Shown piece after piece: positions 1 to 8,835 of a stretch of DNA of 64,000 nucleotides. The stretch is taken from positions 1 through 64,000 of the forward strand of contig NZ_MSJP01000053.1 in NCBI RefSeq assembly GCF_014596525.1. Direction: 5' to 3'. The notes under the pieces are model-generated. The model ran no database searches. It was not told the origin of the DNA and was given only the letters and a program-made list of their open reading frames with translations. The first letter of the stretch is position 1. Each line of letters starts with the position of its first letter. Source of the DNA: Streptomyces sp. CBMA291. GTDB taxonomy: Bacteria > Actinomycetota > Actinomycetes > Streptomycetales > Streptomycetaceae. Both the position numbers and the translations under genes were made by a program.

Positions 1-39
1 CCGCCGACCGGCGCCGCCCGGCCGGCGCCGGGGCGCGGG

Positions 40-414
40 GTGTTCCGGCCCGTGACCATCCGGACCTCCCGGGACGCGGTCGCCGCCGCAGCCGGGTATC
101 TGCGCTGGCTCGGCTTCCGGGAGGTGGTCCAGCCGGAGGAGCGGCCCGCGTCCGGAATCGACCTGCGGGGTCCCGGACTCGTCGCGCAGGTCGACCCGAG
201 CACCCGGCCGACCGGGCTCCGGGCGGTCGAATGCCTCTGGCTCAACGGACTGAGCGCCCCCGCCGTGAGCGTCTTCTTCTCCCTCGCCGGATACACGCCC
301 GAGGCGCGCTCGCGGGCGACCGAGATCGGGCTGCCGCTGTTCGTGCTCGATCTGACGGGCACCCCGCAGCCGGTGAACGGACCGGCAGACGATCTGGCGG
401 CGAGTGGCCCCTGA
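40..414 (+). CDS. Mrr-like restriction-endonuclease-fold protein, possibly 5'-partial and catalytically degenerate
   Basis: At least 124 residues. The frame is open from base 1, so the true start may lie outside the window; GTG at 40 is the first visible candidate and lacks a clear RBS. The segment GIDLRGPGLVAQVD followed by FFSLAGYTPEA resembles the core of Streptomyces proteins with a C-terminal Mrr-type PD-(D/E)XK nuclease fold, where a Gly-Ile-Asp strand is followed by a Gln-x-Lys strand and a 'LFFS..GYT..A' helix. Here the expected catalytic Lys is Asp (QVD). It may therefore be an inactive nucleic-acid-binding relative. The fold assignment is pattern recognition of a short protein. No operon partner is obvious; the next gene starts about 105 bp downstream. 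Confidence 0.6.
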   Translation: MFRPVTIRTSRDAVAAAAGYLRWLGFREVVQPEERPASGIDLRGPGLVAQVDPSTRPTGLRAVECLWLNGLSAPAVSVFFSLAGYTPEARSRATEIGLPLFVLDLTGTPQPVNGPADDLAASGP

Positions 415-518
415 ACCGGAGGCGCTCCGGCGCCCACAACTCCTCGGCATGCGAAACCGGCCATTCACGCGTGACGATCACGCTCCCCCGGGCACAACAT
501 CCTCGGGGGGTGGGCGTC

Positions 519-1322
519 ATGCCGACGGGGATGTGGTGGTTCATCGGAGCGACCTGCGGACAGTTGCTGCTCGCGGCCGTACTGCTGCGAACCCGCAGCA
601 GGGGAAGCGGAACCGGAGATCCGCCACCACCCCAGGCCCTGGCCCTGCTGCGGGGTGGACGGCAGGCGGCCGTCACGGTGGCCCTGGTGGCGCTGCACCA
701 GCGCGGAGCGGTCGCGGCGGGTCGCAAACATACGATTCGGGCCAATGGCGGTCCGGGCCGCACCCGGGACCCTGTGCAGCTCGGGGTGCACGGGGCCCTT
801 CACCGGGCCTTCCGGCTGCGGGACCTCGCGCACCGGCCCGAGGCGCGGCGGGCGGTGGACGCGCTCAGCGGCGAGCTGCGGGGAGCGGGGCTGCTGCGGC
901 CCAGGACCCGGCTGTGGGGGGCGCGGATGCTGCTGGGCTGCGTACCGCTGACGGTCCTCGCGGGGGCGTACGCGACGCAGGCGCCGGGGACGAGTCCGGC
1001 GGGGGCGCTCGCGGCGGGGGCGCTGCCGGTGCTCGCGGCGGTCGCGCTGCTGCGGCTGCCGTCGGCGACCCCGGCGGCGCGGCGGCTGCTCGCGGGGCTG
1101 CGGGAGCGGCATCCGCTGCCCGCGCACCGGCGGGAGGTGACGGACGGCGGGCAGGTCCAGCTGTACGTGGCGCTCTACGGGGACCCGGCGCTCTCGCTGT
1201 TCCTGCCGAGGTTCTCGCGGGACGGCGGGCTCCTCGACCGGCGCCGGGAGACGGGCAGGTTCCGGTCACCCGGCGGTCGGGACGGGGGCTCCGGGCGGGG
1301 TGCGGTCGGCGGAGGGTGCTGA
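519..1322 (+). CDS. TIGR04222-type membrane protein
   Basis: 267 residues of unknown function. An N-terminal membrane helix (WWFIGATCGQLLLAAVLL) is followed by a cytoplasmic segment beginning with an ALALLRGG motif, then two further hydrophobic stretches around residues 135-180, and a Gly-rich tail ending GGGC. The LRGG(R/P) motif after one membrane helix and a Gly/Cys-rich C-terminus are typical of the actinobacterial TIGR04222 family; most members end in a longer Gly/Cys run, so this tail is short. ATG at 519 is chosen because a G-rich ribosome-binding stretch (505-510) lies 8 nt upstream; an in-frame GTG at 510 is the alternative. The following acetyltransferase starts only 20 bp downstream but seems to have its own promoter. 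Confidence 0.75.
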   Translation: MPTGMWWFIGATCGQLLLAAVLLRTRSRGSGTGDPPPPQALALLRGGRQAAVTVALVALHQRGAVAAGRKHTIRANGGPGRTRDPVQLGVHGALHRAFRLRDLAHRPEARRAVDALSGELRGAGLLRPRTRLWGARMLLGCVPLTVLAGAYATQAPGTSPAGALAAGALPVLAAVALLRLPSATPAARRLLAGLRERHPLPAHRREVTDGGQVQLYVALYGDPALSLFLPRFSRDGGLLDRRRETGRFRSPGGRDGGSGRGAVGGGC

Positions 1323-1341
1323 GGCCGCGCCATACTGTCGT

Positions 1342-1863
1342 ATGCGTATCAGAGCGGCCGTATCGGCTGAACTTCCGCTGCTCCAGGACATCGAACGGGC
1401 GGCGGGCGAACCCTTCCGCGAGCTGGGCATGGCGGCGATCGCGGACGACGATCCCCTCCCCCTCGACGTCCTTGAGTCGTATCGCGAGGACGGTCGGGCG
1501 TGGGTCGCGGTGGACCTGGCCGATCGCCCGAGGGGGTATCTGCTGACCGACACGGTGGACGGCGCGGCCCATATCGAGCAGGTGTCGGTGCATCCGGATG
1601 TGTCCCGCCGGGGAGTGGGCCGGGAGTTGATCGAGTATCTGGCGGCGGTGGCACGGGAGCGGGGTCTTTCGGCGCTGACGCTGACCACGTTCACCGAGGT
1701 GCCGTGGAACGCCCCGTACTACCACCGGCTCGGTTTCCGTCCGCTGGCCAAGGCGGACCCGGAGCTGACGGAGGGGCTGCGGGCGATCAGCGCGGCGGAG
1801 GCGGCCCATGGCCTCTCGGCGTGGCCGCGCGTCTGCATGCGGCGGGCTCTGGCGCGCCCCTGA
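1342..1863 (+). CDS. GNAT-family N-acetyltransferase
   Basis: 173 residues, one GNAT fold. Motif A is visible as VSVHPDVSRRGVGRELI (R-x-x-G-x-G/A pyrophosphate loop of acetyl-CoA binding), followed by the motif B region with WNAPYYHRLGF. Such proteins transfer an acetyl group from acetyl-CoA to an amine; the acceptor cannot be told from sequence. The ATG at 1342 is preceded by CATACT (1331-1336) five bases upstream, which looks like a -10 box of a leaderless transcript, common in this group. An upstream in-frame start at 1300 would add a low-quality leader and is rejected. The gene ends before a strong hairpin and converges on the acyl-CoA synthetase. Confidence 0.85.
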   Translation: MRIRAAVSAELPLLQDIERAAGEPFRELGMAAIADDDPLPLDVLESYREDGRAWVAVDLADRPRGYLLTDTVDGAAHIEQVSVHPDVSRRGVGRELIEYLAAVARERGLSALTLTTFTEVPWNAPYYHRLGFRPLAKADPELTEGLRAISAAEAAHGLSAWPRVCMRRALARP

Positions 1864-1888
1864 GACGGCCCCGGCGGGGAGGGGACGG

Positions 1889-1919
1889 CGCCCCGGAGCA
1901 CCCCGCGCGCTCCGGGGCG
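1889..1919. terminator. Bidirectional hairpin between convergent genes
   Basis: Perfect 11-bp inverted repeat (1889-1899 and 1909-1919, GC-rich arms with a 9-nt loop) in the 118-bp gap between the acetyltransferase (+) and acyl-CoA synthetase (-). There is no U-tract, as usual for Streptomyces terminators. Confidence 0.65.
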
Positions 1920-1981
1920 ACCACCTAAGGGACCTTCCCCCTAAGGGCCCCCCGCGCCCGCCCGAGGGACCCGGGCCACCC

Positions 1982-3583
1982 TCAGGGCGTCCCGTCCCCC
2001 TCCCCGTAGCGCTCCCTCAGTTCCACCTTGCGCACCTTGCCGCTCACGGTCATCGGGAATTCCGTGAGGATCTCCAGGCGGCGGGGGATCTTGTAGTGGG
2101 CGAGGCGGTCGCGGCAGAAGGCGGTGAGGTCGTCGAGGGTGGGTGGGGCGGCGGGGTCGCGGGGGATCACGCAGGCGAGGATCTCCTCCCCGTAGCGCTC
2201 GTCGGGGACGCCCACGACCTGGACGTCGGCGATGGCGGGGTGTCCGTAGAGGAACTCCTCGATCTCGCGCGGGTAGACGTTCTCGCCGCCCCTGATGATC
2301 ATGTCCTTGATGCGTCCGACGATCCGGACGTAGCCGTCGTCCCGCATCTCGGCCAGGTCTCCGGTGTGCATCCAGCGTCCGGTGTCGATCGCCTCGGCGG
2401 TCTTCGCAGGCTCGTCCCAGTAGCCGAGCATCACCCCGTAGCCCCGGGTGCACAGCTCCCCCGCCGTGCCGCGCTCCACGGTGAGCCCGGTCGCCGGGTC
2501 GACGACCTTCACCTCGACGTGCGGCATGACCCGGCCGACCGTGCCGGTCCGCCGTTCCAGGTCGTCGTCGCGGCGGGTCTGGGTGGAGACGGGCGAGGTC
2601 TCCGTCATGCCGTAACAGATGGACACCTCCGCCATGTTCATCTCGGCGACGACCCGCTTCATCACCTCCTCCGGGCAGGGCGAGCCCGCCATGATCCCGG
2701 TGCGGAGGGTGGAGAGGTCGTAGGAGGCGAAGTCGGGGAGGTTCAGTTCGGCGATGAACATGGTCGGCACCCCGTAGAGGGAGGTGCAGCGTTCCTCCTG
2801 GACCGCGCGGAGGGTGGCCGCCGGGTCGAAGGAGGACGCGGGGATCACCATGCAGGCGCCGTGCGAGGTGGCGGCCAGGTTCCCCATGACCATGCCGAAG
2901 CAGTGGTAGAAGGGCACCGGGATGCAGATCCGGTCCTGTTCGTCGTAGGCGATCATCTCGCCGACGAAGTAACCGTTGTTGAGGATGTTGTGGTGGGAGA
3001 GGGTGGCCCCCTTGGGGAAGCCCGTCGTGCCCGAGGTGTACTGGATGTTGACCGGCTCGTCGCAGGAGAGCGGCTCGGGCACGAGGTCCCCGGGCGTGCG
3101 GGTGAGAAAGGCGTCCCAGCCCGGGTCGCCGAAGTAGACCGCTTCCTTCAACTCCGGGCACTGACCCCGGACTTCCTCCACCATCGCCCGGTAGTCGCTG
3201 GTCTTGTGGGCGAGCGAGGCGAAGAGCAGCGAGATCCCCGCCTGGCGCAGGACGTACGCCAACTCGTGGGCCCGGTAGGCGGGGTTGATGTTGACCATGA
3301 TGGCGCCGATGCGGGCGGTGGCGTACTGGACGAGGATCCACTCGGCGCAGTTCACGGCCCAGATGCCGACACGGTCGCCCTTGCGGACCCCGCTGCCGAG
3401 CAGGGAGCCCGCGAGCCGGTCGACGTCCGCGCCGAACCGCTCGTACGTCCAGCGGCGCCCGGTCGGCACGTCGACGAGCGCCTCCCGCTGCGGCCAGGCG
3501 GCGACGGCGCGGTCGAGGTTGGCCCCGATGGTGTCGCCGAGGAGCGGGGTGGTGGAGACCCCGTGGGCGTACGAGAGCGTCAT
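1982..3583 (-). CDS. AMP-dependent fatty acyl-CoA synthetase
   Basis: 533 residues, usual length for medium/long-chain acyl-CoA synthetases (ANL superfamily). It activates a carboxylic acid with ATP to an acyl-AMP, then transfers it to CoA. Visible core motifs: phosphate loop [12 protein letters not shown], adenine-binding [10 protein letters not shown], hinge/ATP-binding region HTGDLAEM then [16 protein letters not shown], and C-terminal lysine motif MTVSGKVRK. No signal peptide, so cytoplasmic. Its ATG overlaps the TGA of the upstream synthetase (ATGA at 3580-3583), indicating translational coupling in a two-ligase operon. Substrate chain length cannot be read; overall pattern resembles FadD35/AtuH-like enzymes. 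Possibly controlled by the divergent GAF-LuxR protein. Confidence 0.9.
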   Translation of the reverse strand: MTLSYAHGVSTTPLLGDTIGANLDRAVAAWPQREALVDVPTGRRWTYERFGADVDRLAGSLLGSGVRKGDRVGIWAVNCAEWILVQYATARIGAIMVNINPAYRAHELAYVLRQAGISLLFASLAHKTSDYRAMVEEVRGQCPELKEAVYFGDPGWDAFLTRTPGDLVPEPLSCDEPVNIQYTSGTTGFPKGATLSHHNILNNGYFVGEMIAYDEQDRICIPVPFYHCFGMVMGNLAATSHGACMVIPASSFDPAATLRAVQEERCTSLYGVPTMFIAELNLPDFASYDLSTLRTGIMAGSPCPEEVMKRVVAEMNMAEVSICYGMTETSPVSTQTRRDDDLERRTGTVGRVMPHVEVKVVDPATGLTVERGTAGELCTRGYGVMLGYWDEPAKTAEAIDTGRWMHTGDLAEMRDDGYVRIVGRIKDMIIRGGENVYPREIEEFLYGHPAIADVQVVGVPDERYGEEILACVIPRDPAAPPTLDDLTAFCRDRLAHYKIPRRLEILTEFPMTVSGKVRKVELRERYGEGDGTP

Positions 3584-5265
3584 GCGAGGTCTCCCTCGGC
3601 GTACTCGGTGCCGCCGCCCTCGGCCGTCAGCCGGCGCAGTTCCACGCGCCGGATCTTGCCCGAGACCGTCTTGGGCAGTTCGGCGAACTCGATGCGCCGG
3701 ACGCGCTTGTAGGGGGCGAGGACCTCGCGGGAGTGCGCGAAGAGGATCCTCGCGGTCTCCTCGGTGGGCTCCCAGCCCGCCGCGAGGACGACGTACGCCT
3801 TGGGGACGGCGAGCCGCAGCGGGTCCGGCGCGGGGACGACGGCGGCTTCGGCGACCGCCTCGTGTTCGAGCAGGGCGCTCTCCAGCTCGAAGGGGCTGAT
3901 CTTGTAGTCCGATGCCTTGAATACGTCGTCAGCACGTCCGATATAGAAGATATATCCCGCTTCGTCCCGCGAGCCGATGTCCCCGGTGCGGTAGTAGCCG
4001 CCCGCCATGGCCTCCGCCGTACGCTCCGGGTCGCCGTGGTATCCGGTCATGAGGCCCACCGGGGCGGCGGACAGGTCCAGACAGATCTCGCCCTCCTCGA
4101 CGTCCGGCCGGCCGGTCACCGGGTCGACCAGGGTGACCCGGAAACCGGGGCTCGGGCGCCCCATGGAGCCCTCCTTGAGCGGCTGGCCGGGGCTGTTGGA
4201 GACCTGCACGGCGGTCTCGGTCTGCCCGAAGCCGTCCCGGATGGTGACACCCCAGGAGCGCCGCACCGACTCGATGACCTCGGGATTCAGCGGCTCGCCC
4301 GCCGCGACGACCTCGCGCGGCGGAGTCTTCAGACGGGTCAGGTCGGCCTGGATCAGCATCCGCCACACCGTCGGCGGGGCGCAGAAGCTGGTGACGCCGT
4401 TGCGGTCCATCTCGTCCATGAGCCGGGCCGGGTCGAAGCGCGTGTAGTTGTGGATGAAGACGGTCGCCTCGGCGTTCCACGGGGCGAAGAGATTGGACCA
4501 GGCGTGCTTGGCCCAGCCGGGCGAGGAGATGTTGAGGTGCACGTCGCCGGGCTGGAGACCGATCCAGTACATCGTCGACAGATGCCCGACCGGGTACGAG
4601 GTGTGGGTGTGCTCGACCAGCTTGGGGCGGGCGGTCGTGCCGGAGGTGAAGTACAGCATCAGGGTGTCGTCGGCGCGGGTCTCGCCGTCGGGCTCGAACA
4701 CCTCGGACGCGTCGGCGGAGTGCTCGTACCCCAGCCAGTCCACCCCGTCCCCGCCCACGGCGATCCGCGTGTACGTGCCGGGCACGTCGTCGAACTTCGC
4801 GGTGTCCTCGGCGCGCACGACGACATGCCGGGCGCGCCCCCGCTCGACGCGGTCGCGCAGGTCGGCGGGGCCGAGCAGCGGGGTGGCGGGGATGAGGACG
4901 GCCCGCAGCTTCATCGCGGCGAGCGCGGTCTCCCACAGCTCGGCCTGGTTGCCCAGCATCACGATGATCCGGTCGCCCGCGCGGACGCCCTGGGCGCGCA
5001 GCCAGTTCGCGACCCGGTTGGAGCGGGCGGACATCTCGGCGAAGCCGACCCTGGTCTCCCGCCCGTCCTCCTCCACGATGTGCAGGGCGGTCCTGTCGTT
5101 GCCCTCGGCGATGACGTCGAACCAGTCGAGCGCCCAGTTGAACCGGTCCGACCGGGGCCAGGAGAAGCCCTCGTAGGCCGTCTCGTAGTCCTCGCGATGC
5201 CGGAGCAGGAAGTCCCGGGCGGCCCGGAACCTCTCCGTCGCGCTGGTCACGCTCGTGTCCGTCAT
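3580..5265 (-). CDS. Medium-chain-type acyl-CoA synthetase (MACS family)
   Basis: 561 residues from ATG 5265, which is preceded by a strong GAGGAGGA site at 5270-5277. The N-terminus ([20 protein letters not shown]) and the body motif [16 protein letters not shown] are characteristic of the acyl-CoA synthetase medium-chain (ACSM) branch. Core ANL motifs: [50 protein letters not shown], and KTVSGKIRR with the catalytic Lys. It forms acyl-CoA from a medium-chain or aromatic acid, ATP and CoA. Overlaps the following ligase by four bases. A second paralogue with the same N-terminal and A-domain signatures lies at 49539-51365. Confidence 0.9.
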   Translation of the reverse strand: MTDTSVTSATERFRAARDFLLRHREDYETAYEGFSWPRSDRFNWALDWFDVIAEGNDRTALHIVEEDGRETRVGFAEMSARSNRVANWLRAQGVRAGDRIIVMLGNQAELWETALAAMKLRAVLIPATPLLGPADLRDRVERGRARHVVVRAEDTAKFDDVPGTYTRIAVGGDGVDWLGYEHSADASEVFEPDGETRADDTLMLYFTSGTTARPKLVEHTHTSYPVGHLSTMYWIGLQPGDVHLNISSPGWAKHAWSNLFAPWNAEATVFIHNYTRFDPARLMDEMDRNGVTSFCAPPTVWRMLIQADLTRLKTPPREVVAAGEPLNPEVIESVRRSWGVTIRDGFGQTETAVQVSNSPGQPLKEGSMGRPSPGFRVTLVDPVTGRPDVEEGEICLDLSAAPVGLMTGYHGDPERTAEAMAGGYYRTGDIGSRDEAGYIFYIGRADDVFKASDYKISPFELESALLEHEAVAEAAVVPAPDPLRLAVPKAYVVLAAGWEPTEETARILFAHSREVLAPYKRVRRIEFAELPKTVSGKIRRVELRRLTAEGGGTEYAEGDLA

Positions 5266-5312
5266 GCGTCCTCCTCGTTGCGGGACCGGTACCGGACATC
5301 GTGTAATCAGTG

Positions 5313-5353
5313 ACCCAGGTCTCACCACCCCCGTTCGGGGGTGAACCCTGGGG
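5313..5353. promoter_or_regulatory. Nested dyad in divergent promoter
   Basis: Between the divergent acyl-CoA synthetase operon and the GAF-LuxR regulator lies CACCCCCG-TT-CGGGGGTG (5326-5343, perfect 8-bp arms), nested inside an outer CCCAGG...CCTGGG pair. The position, within the 118-bp shared promoter region, suggests an operator for the adjacent regulator; a hairpin in the regulator's leader is the alternative. Confidence 0.45.
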
Positions 5354-5383
5354 GAACGGTGCGCGGCGGCGAAGGAGAGTGCG

Positions 5384-6208
5384 GTGCGTGAGCACGTCGA
5401 GTCGGTGGAACTGCGGGGTGCGCTGCTCCGGCTGCGCCGTGCCACCGGACTCCCGGTCGTCTTCGGCGGGCTGCTCCACGAGGGGCGGGCGCTGCGGATC
5501 GCCGAGCTGAACGGGGCGGTGACCCCGGCGCTCCAGGGCCTGGCGATCTCGACGGGCTCCGGTCTCGGAGGGAAGTGCCTGGCCCTGTCCCGGCCGTGCG
5601 CGGTGACGGACTACCCCTCGGCGCCCCACATCACGCACGAGTACGACGGGCCGGTGACGGCGGAGGGGCTGCGCTCGGTGGTCGCGGTGCCCGTGGTCGT
5701 CCGCCGGAAGGTGCGCGGGGTGCTGTACGGGGCGCTGCGCGAGTCGCTGCCGATCGGGGAGCGGGTCTTCGACGCGGCGGTGGCCGCCGCCCGGGACGTG
5801 GAGCAGGCGCTGGCCGTGGGCGACGAGGCCCGCAGCCTGCTCGCGTCCCCGCCGGGACCGCCGACCGGCCCGTCCTGGGAGGAGGTGCGGCAGGCGTACG
5901 GGGAACTGCGCGAGCTGGCACCCCGGGTCGCCGACGCCGATCTGCGGGAACGGCTCCTCGCGGTCTGCGGCCGTCTGGAGACGGCCTCAGGGTCGACCGG
6001 CGCCGCCCCCGGGGTGGCCCTGACGCCGCGCGAGAAGGACATCCTGGCGGCGGTGGCGTCGGGGGCGACGAACGCGACGGCGGCGGCGCGGCTCGGGCTG
6101 CGCCCGGAGACGGTGAAGGGCTATCTGCGCTCGGCGATGCGGAAGCTGGGCGCGCACACGCGGACGGAGGCGGTGGCGGCGGCCCGCCGGGCGGGCGCGC
6201 TGCCGTAG
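5384..6208 (+). CDS. GAF-domain LuxR-type transcriptional regulator
   Basis: 274 residues from GTG 5384, preceded by GAAGGAGAG (5371-5379). Residues roughly 10-150 resemble a GAF ligand-sensing domain (GLGGKCLALSRPCAVTDY; SVVAVPVVVRRKVRGVLYG). Residues about 215-270 form a LuxR-type helix-turn-helix (LTPREKDILAAVASGATNAT, then AARLGLRPETVKGYLRSAMR). Proteins of this arrangement often sit beside acyl-CoA synthetase genes in Streptomyces, and here the gene is divergent from two of them, so it probably senses a related small molecule and controls that operon. The link is by context only. The gene is followed after 30 bp by a convergent gene. Confidence 0.85.
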   Translation: MREHVESVELRGALLRLRRATGLPVVFGGLLHEGRALRIAELNGAVTPALQGLAISTGSGLGGKCLALSRPCAVTDYPSAPHITHEYDGPVTAEGLRSVVAVPVVVRRKVRGVLYGALRESLPIGERVFDAAVAAARDVEQALAVGDEARSLLASPPGPPTGPSWEEVRQAYGELRELAPRVADADLRERLLAVCGRLETASGSTGAAPGVALTPREKDILAAVASGATNATAAARLGLRPETVKGYLRSAMRKLGAHTRTEAVAAARRAGALP

Positions 6209-6240
6209 ACCGTGTGTGCCGGGGCCCGGGGACCAGAGCC

Positions 6241-7401
6241 TCAGGAGGTCGTGAACCGGATGTCGTACGGGATGCCCTCGGGGTTCGTGAGCCGCAGGGT
6301 CCGTTCGGCCTCGGCGAGCAGGGCGGCGCGCAGGGCGCGTCCGACCGGGACGAACGGCTCGATGCTCAGGGTGGTGCGCTGCCGGGTCTCCTCCAGGTGC
6401 CAGATGCCGCCGAGGAAACCGTCGGCGAGGAAGACGCGGTAGGGCTGGTTGCCCTTCCAGGTACGGGAGCGGTGCTCGGCTCCGACGACCCGGCTCCGGT
6501 CGGCGTGGGAGAGGAGCGCGTTGTCGTACTCGGGCAGGAAGCGGGGCGGGGCGGGGGTGTCCTCGTCGGGGCGGGGCGCTTCGGGCAGGTCGAAGAGTTC
6601 GGTGCCGCGTTCGCTCCGGAAGACGAGGAGCCGGGGCCTGAGCCGCTCGAAGGCGGTGCTCAGACCGGTCAGTCCGCACCAGGTCTGCATATCGCGGACG
6701 GAGGCGGGTCCGAAGGCGGCGAGATAGCGCAGGACGGTGTCGTCGAGTCCGGCGGCTTCCCGCTCCGGGGCCGGGACGGCGGCGTCGCGTTCGGCGGCTG
6801 CCCGCCCCGGGGCGTCGAACCAGCGGTCGGTGGTGGTGAGGGAGACCTGCCCGGAGCGGCGCCAGAGGCCGCGCGGAGTGACCTGGACGAGGGGGAGCAG
6901 ACAGCGGGCGGCGACGGAGAGGGACTGCGGGTCGGCCTCGGGCCACTCCTTGAGCAGTTCCTCGCGCAGTTCCTTGGGGGTGCGGGGCCGCTCCTCGACG
7001 AGGGCGCGGGAGCGGGCGGCGAGCCGGTCGAGGCCGACGCCGTCGAGGCCGCCGCGGGAGACGAAGACGGCCAGCTCCCGGTCGACGGCCCCGGTCTGGG
7101 CGAGCCGCCGGAGGGCGACGGCGTCCCGGGCGGTGTGGGTGTGCACGGTGGAGCGCAGGGTGACGATACGGGCGACGGCGCGGGACTCCATGAGCGCCGA
7201 CAGCTCCTCGGGCCGGAAGCCTTCGAGGCGGGCGGCGAGCGCGTAGTACGGCGGCTTGGGGTTCTGCGCCTGGAGCCCGACGAGACGCTCGACGGCCTCG
7301 GCCGCTCCCATGGGGGCCCGCTCCAGGAGGAGCTGCCGGTGGAGGGTGGCGCGGTTCAGGGCGCGGGTGCCGAGCACGGGGTGGATCGTCTTGGGGGCCA
7401 T
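6241..7401 (-). CDS. Winged-helix protein of the AlkZ/YcaQ (HTH_42) family
   Basis: 386 residues from ATG 7401. The whole protein matches the HTH_42 'winged helix DNA-binding domain' family, which includes DNA glycosylases AlkZ (azinomycin resistance) and YcaQ/AlkX (crosslink unhooking). Near the N-terminus is LVGLQAQNPKPPYYALAAR; the Q-x-Q pair (Q44/Q46 from this start) matches the Gln-x-Gln catalytic motif of AlkZ-type enzymes rather than Gln-x-Asp of YcaQ. Later segments TLRSTVHTHTARD and WKGNQPYRVFLADGFLGG are typical of the family. Likely acts on bulky alkylated or crosslinked bases; substrate is inference. A TAGCGT hexamer (7411-7416 on the minus strand) just upstream suggests a nearly leaderless transcript, so GTG 7410 is not used. 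Confidence 0.85.
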   Translation of the reverse strand: MAPKTIHPVLGTRALNRATLHRQLLLERAPMGAAEAVERLVGLQAQNPKPPYYALAARLEGFRPEELSALMESRAVARIVTLRSTVHTHTARDAVALRRLAQTGAVDRELAVFVSRGGLDGVGLDRLAARSRALVEERPRTPKELREELLKEWPEADPQSLSVAARCLLPLVQVTPRGLWRRSGQVSLTTTDRWFDAPGRAAAERDAAVPAPEREAAGLDDTVLRYLAAFGPASVRDMQTWCGLTGLSTAFERLRPRLLVFRSERGTELFDLPEAPRPDEDTPAPPRFLPEYDNALLSHADRSRVVGAEHRSRTWKGNQPYRVFLADGFLGGIWHLEETRQRTTLSIEPFVPVGRALRAALLAEAERTLRLTNPEGIPYDIRFTTS

Positions 7402-7453
7402 GCGCGGCACGCTACTCGGGCTCGCGGACAGGTCCTGTCCGCCTGGGGGCCGT

Positions 7454-7515
7454 GGGGAGTCCGGGTCTCCCGTAGGGCCCGGTCGGGGAGTCCGGGTCTC
7501 CCGTAGGGCCCGGTC
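7454..7515. repeat. 31-bp perfect tandem duplication
   Basis: Two adjacent identical 31-bp copies (7454-7484 and 7485-7515) beginning GGGGAGTCCGGGTCTCCCGT, in the 141-bp gap between the AlkZ-like gene and the end of the LacI gene. No function is evident; probably a recent slippage duplication. Confidence 0.9.
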
Positions 7516-7542
7516 CCGCCCCGGCGCCCCGCCTCGGTCCCC

Positions 7543-8550
7543 TCAGGCCGACCCCCGGCGGATGAGCCTCGGGCGGCCGGTCTCCGCGAAGTCCGGGGAC
7601 AGGTCCTCGCCCCTGAGGAGCTGTTCGATGGCGGAGGCGACCGCCGCCGCGCCTTCGACCGGGTCGAGATAGGTCGTGGTGAGGCCCGGCCTGAGGGCCG
7701 CGCCGAGCGGGTGGTTGTCGGTGCCGACCACGGCGATGTCCCGCGGCACCCGGAGCCCCGCGTCGGCGAGTGCCTGGAGGAGGACGAGGGCGAACTCGTC
7801 GTTGTACGCGTAGACGGCGTCCGGTCGGCGCGCCGGGTCGCGCCAGAGGTCGACCGCCCGCGCGAGGCTGTCGGTGGTCAGTTCGCAGTCGACCCGCTGG
7901 ACGGGGACGCCCGCGTCGCCCGCGACCTTCGTCACGGCGTCGAAGCGGTCGCGGGCGAACGCGGCGATGTCGCCGCCCGGGACGAGGCAGGCGAGGCGGC
8001 GGTGGCCCCGCTCCAGGAGGTAGCGGGCGGCGAGTTCGGCGACCGAGACGCCGTCGAGGACGGCGGTCGGCGCGTACGGCACCGGGCGGCGGGCTTCGAG
8101 GAGGACGTGGTCGACGCCCGCGCGCCGGAGCAGGTCGACCGCCTCCTCGGGGCACCGGTCGGCCGCGACGAGCACGGCGGCGGGCCGGTGCTCGGCCCAG
8201 CGGCGCGCCCCGGCGACTCCGCTCGCCTCGCGGTCGCCGTGGATGAGCAGGGTGAGTCCGCGCGCGGTCAGCTCCCGGTCGAGGATCTCCAGGTACGTGG
8301 TGCGGGCGTGCGAGAGCGGCAGGCGCGGCATGGGGAAGAGCACGATGTTGCTGCGTCCGGCCCGGAGCATCCGTGCGGAGGCGTTCGGGGTGTAGCCGAG
8401 TTCGCGCACGGCGTCGAGGACCCGGTGGCGGGTCTCCTCGCTGATGGGCCGGGACCGGTCGTCGTTGAGGACCGAGGAGACGGTGGTGCGGGAGACTCCG
8501 GCGAGGCGGGCGACATCGGCGCTCGTCGGGCGGCGCGGGGCGGGGCTCAC
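7543..8550 (-). CDS. LacI-family transcriptional repressor
   Basis: 335 residues from GTG 8550, with GAGAGGA upstream. The N-terminal LacI helix-turn-helix (TSADVARLAGVSRTTVSSVL) is followed by the hinge segment LGYTPNASARML and a periplasmic-binding-protein-like sensor domain to the C-terminus. An upstream in-frame ATG pair at 8613/8616 is rejected because it lies inside a palindromic operator. Divergent from an MFS importer and GH3 glycosidase; three near-identical operators in the shared promoter imply autoregulation and repression of the sugar genes, released by a carbohydrate derived from the transported glycoside. It anchors the sulfated-glycoside locus. Confidence 0.92.
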   Translation of the reverse strand: MSPAPRRPTSADVARLAGVSRTTVSSVLNDDRSRPISEETRHRVLDAVRELGYTPNASARMLRAGRSNIVLFPMPRLPLSHARTTYLEILDRELTARGLTLLIHGDREASGVAGARRWAEHRPAAVLVAADRCPEEAVDLLRRAGVDHVLLEARRPVPYAPTAVLDGVSVAELAARYLLERGHRRLACLVPGGDIAAFARDRFDAVTKVAGDAGVPVQRVDCELTTDSLARAVDLWRDPARRPDAVYAYNDEFALVLLQALADAGLRVPRDIAVVGTDNHPLGAALRPGLTTTYLDPVEGAAAVASAIEQLLRGEDLSPDFAETGRPRLIRRGSA

Positions 8551-8597
8551 GTCCGGTCGGTTCCTCTCGGGCGCTCGGCGAGCGGGCCCATCGAGCG

Positions 8598-8613
8598 ATG
8601 GACACGTGTCCAT
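8598..8613. promoter_or_regulatory. LacI-type operator 1
   Basis: ATGGACACGTGTCCAT, a perfect 16-bp palindrome with central CG, as expected for LacI-family binding. It lies 48 bp upstream of the repressor start and probably mediates autorepression. Confidence 0.8.
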
Positions 8614-8706
8614 CACGTTTCCCTCATCTTACGGCCCGCCGAAAAGAATCTCACCTTCCGCCCTTGTTTCGGCCAAGGAAGGCATGCCAGTCTGACGCCA
8701 CACCAC

Positions 8707-8744
8707 ATGGACACGTGTCCACCCATGAATGGACACGTGCCCAT
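8707..8744. promoter_or_regulatory. LacI-type operators 2 and 3
   Basis: TGGACACGTGTCCA (8708-8721, perfect) and TGGACACGTGCCCA (8730-8743, one mismatch) are centred 22 bp apart, two helical turns. They precede the MFS/GH3 genes and repeat operator 1, centred 109 bp away. Two tandem operators plus a distal one could allow cooperative or looping repression of both divergent promoters. Confidence 0.8.
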
Positions 8745-8835
8745 GTGCTCTTTCCGGGCGGTCGTCGCGGCCGTACGCCCCTCATGCCGCCGCCCGGACC
8801 CCCTCGAACCACCCCGATCCCCCGGAGGCGTCCTC

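Noticed and set aside
8613..8616. Upstream ATG pair as start of the LacI gene
   Set aside because: Lies within operator 1 and lacks a ribosome-binding site; GTG 8550 gives a standard LacI N-terminus.
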